A stretch of DNA of 39,462 nucleotides from Pseudomonas defluvii (GTDB taxonomy: Bacteria > Pseudomonadota > Gammaproteobacteria > Pseudomonadales > Pseudomonadaceae). Below are positions 24,940 through 31,540 of this stretch, piece by piece. Under the pieces are notes generated by a model that made no database searches, had not been told where the DNA came from, and worked only from the letters and a program-made list of their open reading frames with translations. Numbering within the stretch: position 1 is the stretch's first letter; each line of letters opens with the position of its first letter. The position numbers and the translations under genes were made by a program. The stretch lies in contig NZ_MBPN01000044.1 of NCBI RefSeq assembly GCF_001695625.1, positions 1-39,462 of the forward strand, given 5' to 3'.

Positions 24940-24965
24940 TGTAGCCAGCCGGCTTGCCTGCGATG
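24940..24965 (+). repeat. Degenerate REP-like element
   Basis: TGTAGCCAGCCGGCTTGCCT followed by GCGATG closely resembles the Pseudomonas REP (TGTAGGAGCCGGCTTGCC...GCGATG), with a small insertion and one arm change. It is a single copy in the flhB-flhA gap. Confidence 0.6.
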
Positions 24966-25025
24966 ACTGCACCGCATACGTTCTGGCCCCTCTGAAAGCC
25001 GCTTGTTGCGCGACAGATGCAAAGT

Positions 25026-25041
25026 TGGAAGGCTTCTTGCA
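25026..25041 (+). promoter_or_regulatory. Sigma-54 promoter of flhA
   Basis: TGGAAG, five bases, then TTGCA. GG is at 25027-25028 and GC at 25039-25040, ten bases apart. There are two mismatches to TGGCAC. The start should be near 25052, 44 bases before the GTG start of flhA. It lies inside a longer in-frame extension of flhA, supporting the shorter gene. Confidence 0.78.
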
Positions 25042-25067
25042 AAGGCAGCGCCACGCGCCTTCGTGGC

Positions 25068-25081
25068 GTCAAAAGTTTGCT
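25068..25081 (+). promoter_or_regulatory. Possible FleQ site in the flhA leader
   Basis: GTCAAAAGTTTGCT begins 28 bases after the -12 C of the flhA sigma-54 promoter, the same distance as the GTCAAAA element of fliE. The shared core is GTCAAAA-N3-TGC. Confidence 0.45.
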
Positions 25082-25095
25082 TGAGAGGAATACCG

Positions 25096-27225
25096 GTGGA
25101 TCGCACTCAGTTAATCAACAGCGCCCGTAGCAACCTGGTCGGCCTTGGCCGAGGAAACCTGGGTGTGCCGCTGTTGCTGCTGGTGTTGCTGGCAATGATG
25201 ATGTTGCCGATCCCGCCGTTCCTGCTCGACGTGTTCTTCACGTTCAACATTGCCCTGTCGATTGTGGTCCTGCTGGTGTGTGTCTACGCACTGCGCCCAC
25301 TGGATTTTGCTGTTTTTCCGACCATTCTGCTGGTGGCGACGCTGCTACGGCTGGCGTTGAACGTAGCGTCGACGCGGGTGGTCATGCTCCATGGTCATGA
25401 TGGTCACGCTGCGGCCGGTAAGGTGATTCAGGCCTTTGGTGAGGTGGTGATCGGCGGTAACTACGTGGTCGGTATCGTGGTCTTCGCCATCCTGATGATC
25501 ATCAACTTCGTCGTGGTTACCAAGGGTGCAGGGCGTATCTCCGAAGTGAGTGCGCGGTTTACCCTCGACGCGATGCCGGGCAAGCAAATGGCAATCGACG
25601 CCGACCTCAACGCCGGCCTGATCGATCAGGCCCAGGCCAAGGCGCGCCGCTCCGAGGTGGCTCAGGAGGCCGAGTTCTATGGTTCCATGGACGGTGCCAG
25701 CAAGTTTGTGCGCGGTGACGCCATCGCCGGCCTGCTGATTCTGTTCATCAACCTGATCGGCGGTATGGCCGTCGGTATGTTCCAGCACAACATGACCTTC
25801 GCCGATGCGGGCAAGGTGTACGCCTTGTTGACCATTGGTGACGGTTTGGTGGCGCAGTTGCCATCGCTGCTGTTGTCCACCGCCGCGGCGATCATGGTGA
25901 CGCGTGCCTCGGGTTCCGAGGACATGGGCAAGCAGATCAACCGGCAGATGTTCGAGTCGCCGAAGGCCTTGGCGGTTTCGGCCGGGATCATGCTGGTCAT
26001 GGGCCTGGTACCGGGCATGCCGCACGTTGCCTTTATTGGCCTGGCGGCGCTGGCCGGTGGTGCCGCCTACATGGTGTGGCGCAAGCAGAATCTGGCCAAG
26101 CTCAAGGCGCAGGAAATGGCCCAGATGCAGCAAGACCTGCTGCCGTCTCCGCAGCGAGCGATGGAAACCAAAGAGCTGGGTTGGGACGACGTCACGCCGA
26201 TTGACATGATCGGCCTGGAAGTGGGTTATCGCCTGATTCCGTTGGTCGACCGCAATCAGGGTGGGCAACTGTTGGCGCGGATCAAGGGCGTGCGCAAAAA
26301 GCTCTCCCAGGACCTCGGTTTCCTGATGCCGACGGTGCACATCCGCGACAACCTGGATCTTGCGCCAAGTGTTTACCGCCTGACGCTCATGGGGGTCATC
26401 CTGGCTGAGGCGGAAATTTATCCTGACCGGGAACTGGCGATTAACCCGGGGCAGGTCTTTGGTACGCTCAATGGCATTGCCGCCAAGGACCCGGCCTTCG
26501 GCCTGGAGGCTGTGTGGATCGACGTGGGGCAGCGCAGCCAGGCCCAGTCGCTGGGTTACACCGTGGTCGATGCCAGCACCGTGGTTGCTACGCACTTGAA
26601 CCAGATCCTGCACAAGCATTGTCATGAGCTGATTGGTCACGAAGAGGTTCAGCAGTTGCTGCAGGTGTTGGCCAAGGGCTCGCCGAAACTGGCCGAGGAG
26701 CTGGTACCGGGCATTATGTCGCTGTCTGGGTTGCTCAAGGTGTTGCAGGCGCTGTTGTCCGAGCAGGTACCCGTGCGCGATATCCGCAGCATTGCCGAAG
26801 CCATCGCGAACAACGCCGGGAAGAGTCAAGATACCGCCGCTTTGGTGGCTGCGGTGCGCGTCGGATTGTGTCGCGCCATCGTGCAAAGCATTGTCGGCAC
26901 TGAGTCTGAGCTGCCAGTCATCACGCTTGAGCCAAGGTTGGAACAGATTTTGCTCAATAGTTTACAAAGGGCCGGGCAAGGTCAAGAAGAGGGCGTTCTT
27001 CTTGAGCCAAGCATGGCTGAAAAGCTTCAGCGTTCGTTAATCGAGGCTGCCCAGCGTCAAGAAATGCAAGGGCAACCAGCGATCTTGTTGGTCGCAGGGC
27101 CGATACGGGCAATGTTGTCGCGTTTTGGTCGCCTGGCAGTACCGAATTTGCATGTTTTGGCGTATCAGGAAATACCTGACAACAAGCAAGTCACCATCGT
27201 TGCCACAGTAGGCCCCAACGGCTGA
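25096..27225 (+). CDS. flhA: Flagellar export gate protein FlhA
   Basis: A 709-residue FlhA from GTG 25096. GAGAGGAA lies about seven bases before this start, which gives the family's opening DRTQLINSARSNL. Up to eight membrane helices fill the first ~310 residues, with the conserved FHIPEP-type loop (GRISEVSARFTLDAMPGKQMAIDADLNAG). The cytoplasmic C-terminal domain (about 350-709) forms a nine-membered ring and docks chaperone-substrate pairs. First gene of the flhA-flhF-fleN-fliA block. A longer in-frame version beginning at 25003 would cover the sigma-54 promoter and is rejected. Confidence 0.97.
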   Translation: MDRTQLINSARSNLVGLGRGNLGVPLLLLVLLAMMMLPIPPFLLDVFFTFNIALSIVVLLVCVYALRPLDFAVFPTILLVATLLRLALNVASTRVVMLHGHDGHAAAGKVIQAFGEVVIGGNYVVGIVVFAILMIINFVVVTKGAGRISEVSARFTLDAMPGKQMAIDADLNAGLIDQAQAKARRSEVAQEAEFYGSMDGASKFVRGDAIAGLLILFINLIGGMAVGMFQHNMTFADAGKVYALLTIGDGLVAQLPSLLLSTAAAIMVTRASGSEDMGKQINRQMFESPKALAVSAGIMLVMGLVPGMPHVAFIGLAALAGGAAYMVWRKQNLAKLKAQEMAQMQQDLLPSPQRAMETKELGWDDVTPIDMIGLEVGYRLIPLVDRNQGGQLLARIKGVRKKLSQDLGFLMPTVHIRDNLDLAPSVYRLTLMGVILAEAEIYPDRELAINPGQVFGTLNGIAAKDPAFGLEAVWIDVGQRSQAQSLGYTVVDASTVVATHLNQILHKHCHELIGHEEVQQLLQVLAKGSPKLAEELVPGIMSLSGLLKVLQALLSEQVPVRDIRSIAEAIANNAGKSQDTAALVAAVRVGLCRAIVQSIVGTESELPVITLEPRLEQILLNSLQRAGQGQEEGVLLEPSMAEKLQRSLIEAAQRQEMQGQPAILLVAGPIRAMLSRFGRLAVPNLHVLAYQEIPDNKQVTIVATVGPNG

Positions 27226-27236
27226 GGTAGTGGGTT

Positions 27237-28547
27237 ATGCAAGTTAAGCGTTTTTTCGCAGCCGATATGCGTCAGGCCATGAAGTTGGTTCGTGATGAGC
27301 TGGGGGCTGAGGCCGCCATCATCGGCAACCGACGGATTGCTGGCGGTGTCGAGCTGACGGCTGCGCTGGACTACAAGTTGTCTGCCTTGTCGCCACGTGT
27401 TCCCAATGTCGAGCTTGAGGACGAGCTGCGCAAGACTCAGTCGCGCATCGTCACTGCCCAAGCCGAATTGAGCAGTCGCGTCGAGGGTGACGAGACGGCG
27501 AATCGTCAGTTGTTCGCCGGCCTGCCACTGACTGCGTCGGAGCCGCTGATCGAGCCGCATGTCGATGAGCCGGAGCGCCCTCGGGTCGCGCCGGCGCCTG
27601 CGGTAGATCAGCGCCTGTTTGACTCGATGCGTAACGAGCTGTCCGGTTTGCGTGAATTGCTGGAAGTGCAGCTGGGTTCGCTGGCGTGGACTCAACTGCA
27701 GGGCAGCAAGCCGCAGCAAGCGAGCCTCTGGCGCCGCCTGCAGCGTATTGGCTTGTCGGGACCGCTGTCGCGCGAGCTGCTTGACCTGACCGCCGAAATT
27801 GAAGAACCACGCCATGCCTGGCGGATGTTGCTGGCCCACCTGGCGCGGATGATCAGCGTGCCGGAAGTCGATCCGATCGAAGAGGGTGGCGTGATCGCCA
27901 TGGTCGGTCCGGCGGGTATGGGCAAGACCACTACGCTGGCGAAGTTGGCAGCCCGCTACGTGCTCAAGTACGGCGCGCAGAACCTGGCCCTGGTGAGCAT
28001 GGACAGTTTCCGCATCGGCGCCCAGGAACAACTGAAGACGTTAGGGCGTATCCTTAATGTTTCGGTCACCCATGTCGATCCGGGGCAGTCCTTGGGGCAG
28101 GCGTTGGAGCCCTTGCTGCGCAAGCGCGTGGTACTGATCGATACCGCAGGTTTGCAGGCCAGTGATCCGGCCCTGCGCATGCAGTTGGAGACGCTGGCCG
28201 GTCGTGGTATCCAGGCGAAGAACTACCTGGTGTTGGCGACGACCAGCCAGAAACAGGTGCTGACGGCGGCCTACCACAGCTACAAACGCTGCGGGCTGGC
28301 CGGTTGCATCCTGACTAAACTTGATGAAACCGCCAGCCTTGGTGAAGTGTTGAGCCTGGCGATCAGTCATGAATTGCCGGTGGCCTATCTGACCGATGGG
28401 CCGCGCATTCCGGATGACTTGCACTTGCCGCGCCGCCACCAGTTGGTCAGCCGCGCGGTCAGTGTGCAAATGCAGGACGAGCCCAGCGAGGAGGCCATGG
28501 CCGATATGTTCGCTGATCTCTATCACGGCCCCAAGCGTGTTGGCTGA
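27237..28547 (+). CDS. flhF: SRP-type GTPase for polar flagellum placement
   Basis: A 436-residue FlhF. It begins MQVKRFFAADMRQAMKLVRD, the conserved N-terminal start of the family. A variable basic/acidic B domain (about 55-130) is followed by a helical N domain and a GTPase G domain with P-loop GPAGMGKTT (224-232), DSFRIGAQEQL and DTAGLQ. It marks the old cell pole and recruits FliF. FleN, encoded next, is its numerical counterpart. It starts 11 bases after flhA. Confidence 0.98.
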   Translation: MQVKRFFAADMRQAMKLVRDELGAEAAIIGNRRIAGGVELTAALDYKLSALSPRVPNVELEDELRKTQSRIVTAQAELSSRVEGDETANRQLFAGLPLTASEPLIEPHVDEPERPRVAPAPAVDQRLFDSMRNELSGLRELLEVQLGSLAWTQLQGSKPQQASLWRRLQRIGLSGPLSRELLDLTAEIEEPRHAWRMLLAHLARMISVPEVDPIEEGGVIAMVGPAGMGKTTTLAKLAARYVLKYGAQNLALVSMDSFRIGAQEQLKTLGRILNVSVTHVDPGQSLGQALEPLLRKRVVLIDTAGLQASDPALRMQLETLAGRGIQAKNYLVLATTSQKQVLTAAYHSYKRCGLAGCILTKLDETASLGEVLSLAISHELPVAYLTDGPRIPDDLHLPRRHQLVSRAVSVQMQDEPSEEAMADMFADLYHGPKRVG

Positions 28548-28554
28548 GGTGTCG

Positions 28555-28644
28555 GTGAAGACGTTGCAAAGTATCTACATCAATGGTCTGCCAGGCATTT
28601 TTCAGGTGTTTGAAAGTGCAGCCAGTCATGTGGCCTCGGTCTAA
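28555..28644 (+). CDS. Possible small protein between flhF and fleN
   Basis: A 29-codon frame that starts with GTG and ends with TAA at 28644. The deduced peptide begins MKTLQSIYINGLPGIFQVF and ends in SHVASV. A GAGG sits at 28546-28549 over the flhF stop, five bases before GTG 28555. A GTG two codons earlier is also possible. No family is recognised. It could be a real coupled small gene or a chance frame filling the 120-base gap. Confidence 0.3.
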   Translation: MKTLQSIYINGLPGIFQVFESAASHVASV

Positions 28645-28667
28645 GCAAGACAAGGTAAAGAACAAAC

Positions 28668-29501
28668 ATGGGTAGCATGCATCCCGTACAGGTGATCGCC
28701 GTGACCGGCGGCAAAGGTGGCGTTGGCAAGACTAACGTGTCAGTGAACTTGTCACTGGCGTTGGCCGAGCTCGGCCGTCGCGTCATGCTGTTGGACGCCG
28801 ACCTGGGCCTGGCTAACGTCGACGTGTTGCTGGGCCTCACGCCCAAGCGAACCCTGGCCGACGTTATCGAAGGGCACTGCGAGCTGCGCGACGTGCTGCT
28901 GCAGGGGCCGGGCGGTGTGCGCATCGTGCCTGCCGCTTCGGGTACGCAAAGCATGGTTCACCTGGCGCCCGCTCAGCATGCCGGCCTGATTCAGGCGTTC
29001 AGCGATATAGGCGACAACCTCGATGTGCTGGTGATCGACACCGCTGCGGGTATTGGTGACTCGGTGGTCAGCTTCGTTCGAGCAGCCCAGGAAGTGTTGC
29101 TGGTGGTCTGTGACGAGCCGACCTCGATTACCGACGCCTATGCGTTGATCAAGCTGCTTAACCGTGATTACGGCATGAACCGCTTCCGCGTGCTGGCGAA
29201 CATGGCGCAAAGCCCTCAGGAAGGGCGCAATCTGTTCGCTAAGTTGACCAAGGTCACGGATCGCTTCCTCGATGTCGCCCTACAATACGTCGGTGCAGTG
29301 CCGTATGACGAGTGCGTGCGTAAAGCCGTGCAGAAGCAGCGAGCGGTCTATGAAGCCTTTCCGCGTTCCAAGTGCGCGTTGGCGTTCAAGGCCATCGCCC
29401 AGAAGGTCGATAGCTGGCCGCTGCCAGCCAACCCACGCGGCCATCTGGAGTTCTTCGTCGAGCGTCTGGTGCAGCCGACCAGTGTGGGGCCTGCTCTATG
29501 A
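28668..29501 (+). CDS. fleN: Flagellar number regulator, MinD-like ATPase
   Basis: A 277-residue ParA/MinD-family ATPase (FlhG/YlxH group). The deviant Walker A GGKGGVGKT lies at 14-22. The LLDADLGLANVDVLLG segment holds the A'/switch I Asp, and the VIDTAAGIGD segment is switch II. FleN binds FleQ and blocks its ATPase, keeping a single or low flagellar number, and works opposite to FlhF. The ATG 28668 start gives MGSMHPVQVIAVTGGKGG. It overlaps fliA by four bases. Confidence 0.98.
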   Translation: MGSMHPVQVIAVTGGKGGVGKTNVSVNLSLALAELGRRVMLLDADLGLANVDVLLGLTPKRTLADVIEGHCELRDVLLQGPGGVRIVPAASGTQSMVHLAPAQHAGLIQAFSDIGDNLDVLVIDTAAGIGDSVVSFVRAAQEVLLVVCDEPTSITDAYALIKLLNRDYGMNRFRVLANMAQSPQEGRNLFAKLTKVTDRFLDVALQYVGAVPYDECVRKAVQKQRAVYEAFPRSKCALAFKAIAQKVDSWPLPANPRGHLEFFVERLVQPTSVGPAL

Positions 29502-30238
29502 GTGCCAGCGGTTTCCGGATGTACAGCAAGGCTTCGCGCGACGCGCAGTATGAGTTGGTCGAACGCTACGCGCCGCTGGTCAAGCGCATCGCTTACCACC
29601 TGTTGGCGCGTTTGCCCGCCAGTGTTCAGGTTGAAGACCTGATTCAGGCCGGCATGATCGGTTTGCTTGAGGTGGCGAACAAGTATGACTCAAGCAAAGG
29701 TGCCAGTTTTGAGACCTATGCCGGTATTCGCATCCGCGGTGCGATGCTGGATGAGGTGCGCAAGGGGGATTGGGCGCCGCGTTCGGTTCATCGCAATACC
29801 CGCATGGTCAGTGATGCAATTCGCGCTGTTGAAGCAAAAACAGGTCGTGACGCTAAAGATCATGAGGTTGCTGCCGAACTTCAATTGAGTCTCGATGATT
29901 ATTACGGGATTTTGAATGACACCTTGGGCAGTCGCCTGTTCAGCTTCGACGACCTGTTGCAGGACGGCGAGCATGAAGGGCTGCACGAGGACGGCGCCAG
30001 CGCCCAGGTCGAGCCTTCGCGCGATCTGGAAGACGAGCGCTTTCAGGCAGCGTTGGCAGATGCGATTGCCAACTTGCCTGAGCGTGAGCGGCTGGTGCTG
30101 GCGCTGTATTACGACGAAGAGCTGAACCTCAAGGAAATCGGCGAGGTGCTTGGGGTCAGTGAGTCGCGGGTCAGCCAGTTGCACAGCCAGTGTGCTGCAC
30201 GCTTGCGTGGGCGGCTGGGAGAATGGCGCGCGCGTTGA
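29498..30238 (+). CDS. fliA: Flagellar sigma factor sigma-28
   Basis: A 246-residue sigma-28. Region 2 includes VEDLIQAGMIGLLEVANKYD and the FETYAGIRIRGAMLDEVR core. Region 4 ends in the helix-turn-helix NLKEIGEVLGVSESRVSQLH. It recognises TAAA-N15-GCCGATAA promoters, of which two (fliC, fliS) are in this window. It is held inactive by FlgM until hook completion. The ATGA overlap with fleN makes it translationally coupled to its own upstream regulator gene. Confidence 0.98.
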   Translation: MSASGFRMYSKASRDAQYELVERYAPLVKRIAYHLLARLPASVQVEDLIQAGMIGLLEVANKYDSSKGASFETYAGIRIRGAMLDEVRKGDWAPRSVHRNTRMVSDAIRAVEAKTGRDAKDHEVAAELQLSLDDYYGILNDTLGSRLFSFDDLLQDGEHEGLHEDGASAQVEPSRDLEDERFQAALADAIANLPERERLVLALYYDEELNLKEIGEVLGVSESRVSQLHSQCAARLRGRLGEWRAR

Positions 30239-30289
30239 TTGCTGGGTTTCATGCAGTCGTGAAAATGTTGTGCCGGATTTGATTGAGTG

Positions 30290-30309
30290 CGCGTTCAGCG
30301 CTGAGCGCG
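30290..30309 (+). other. Leader hairpin upstream of cheY
   Basis: CGCGTTCA (30290-30297) pairs with TGAGCGCG (30302-30309), with one G-U, around a GCGC loop. It ends 14 bases before the GGAGG ribosome site of cheY. There is no T run. It could shape translation of cheY or protect processed RNA. Confidence 0.5.
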
Positions 30310-30332
30310 TTAAAGACTGCTTGGAGGTCTAA

Positions 30333-30719
30333 TTGGACAAGAACATGAAAATCCTCATCGTTGACGATTTTTCGACGATGCGGCGGATCATCAAGAACCT
30401 GTTGCGTGACCTGGGCTTCACCAATACCCAGGAAGCGGACGACGGCGTCACTGCACTGCCAATGCTGCACAGCGGTAACTTCGATTTTCTGGTAACGGAC
30501 TGGAACATGCCTGGCATGTCCGGCATCGACCTGCTGCGTACGGTGCGCGCTGACGAACGCCTGAAACACCTGCCGGTGCTGATGGTAACGGCAGAGGCCA
30601 AGCGTGATCAGATCATTGAGGCGGCTCAGGCTGGCGTTAATGGTTACGTGGTAAAACCATTCACGGCTCAGGTGTTGAAAGAAAAGATCGAGAAGATCTT
30701 CGAGCGCGTCAATAGCTGA
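30333..30719 (+). CDS. cheY: Chemotaxis response regulator CheY
   Basis: A stand-alone receiver domain: acidic DD in [11 protein letters not shown], phospho-acceptor Asp in [10 protein letters not shown], conserved Thr in VTAEA, and Lys in VVKPF. Phospho-CheY binds FliM and changes motor direction. The start is uncertain. TTG 30333 has GGAGG (30323-30327) at the ideal five-base distance and gives 128 residues. ATG 30345 gives the common 124-residue form but lies 17 bases from that site. First gene of the chemotaxis block. Confidence 0.95.
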   Translation: MDKNMKILIVDDFSTMRRIIKNLLRDLGFTNTQEADDGVTALPMLHSGNFDFLVTDWNMPGMSGIDLLRTVRADERLKHLPVLMVTAEAKRDQIIEAAQAGVNGYVVKPFTAQVLKEKIEKIFERVNS

Positions 30720-30739
30720 GGTACGCCACGGGGGCGCTT

Positions 30740-31528
30740 ATGGAGCATAAACAATCGTCGTTGGGCGACTTCGAGTCGACACTGAAGAAACATGCCAACG
30801 AGCTTGTCGATAGCCTTGAACGAGGTAAATTCGGCGACGCGGTACAACTGATCCATCAGCTGAACCAGACCCGTGATCGCGGCCTGTATCAGGAAGTCGG
30901 CAAGCTCACCCGCGAGTTGCATAGTGCGATCGTCAGTTTTCATATTGACCCGCAGATGCCGCAGGCTGAGGAAGTGTCGCAGATCACCGATGCCACCGAG
31001 CGCTTGTCCTATGTGGTCAAGCTCACCGAGGGCGCGGCTAACCGGACCATGGACCTGGTCGAGCAAAGTACGCCGGTGCTTCAAGAATTGAGTGCCGAGG
31101 CAAGTACCTTGAGTGCCGACTGGCAGCGTTTCATGCGTCGAGAAGTGGCTGCGCCGGAGTTTCGCGAGCTGGCGCGTCGCGTTGACAGTTTTCTGACGCG
31201 CAGCGAGGCCGGCACCCGTGAAGTGGCAGGCCACCTCAATGACATTCTGTTGGCTCAGGACTACCAAGACCTGACCGGCCAGGTGATCAAGCGCGTCACG
31301 CAACTGGTTACCGAAGTAGAAAGCAATCTGCTCAAGCTCGTATTGATGGCCAGTCAGGTCGACCGCTTTGCCGGTATTGAACATGACCACCAGCAGCTAC
31401 GTGCTGAAAAAGATCAAGAAAAACATCCGACTCGAGGTGAAGGTCCGCAGATTCATGCCGATAAGCGTGAAGACGTCGTGTCCGGTCAGGACGATGTCGA
31501 CGATCTGTTGTCCAGCCTGGGTTTTTAG
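30740..31528 (+). CDS. cheZ: CheY-phosphate phosphatase CheZ
   Basis: A 262-residue, mostly helical CheZ. The active-site segment is LLAQDYQDLTGQVIKRV, with Asp and Gln in the order expected for the phosphatase. A flexible charged linker (about 215-248) leads to the C-terminal CheY-binding peptide DDVDDLLSSLGF. It sets signal lifetime by removing phosphate from CheY. It is 20 bases after cheY and 12 bases before cheA. Confidence 0.97.
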   Translation: MEHKQSSLGDFESTLKKHANELVDSLERGKFGDAVQLIHQLNQTRDRGLYQEVGKLTRELHSAIVSFHIDPQMPQAEEVSQITDATERLSYVVKLTEGAANRTMDLVEQSTPVLQELSAEASTLSADWQRFMRREVAAPEFRELARRVDSFLTRSEAGTREVAGHLNDILLAQDYQDLTGQVIKRVTQLVTEVESNLLKLVLMASQVDRFAGIEHDHQQLRAEKDQEKHPTRGEGPQIHADKREDVVSGQDDVDDLLSSLGF

Positions 31529-31540
31529 GGAGCACGTTTA

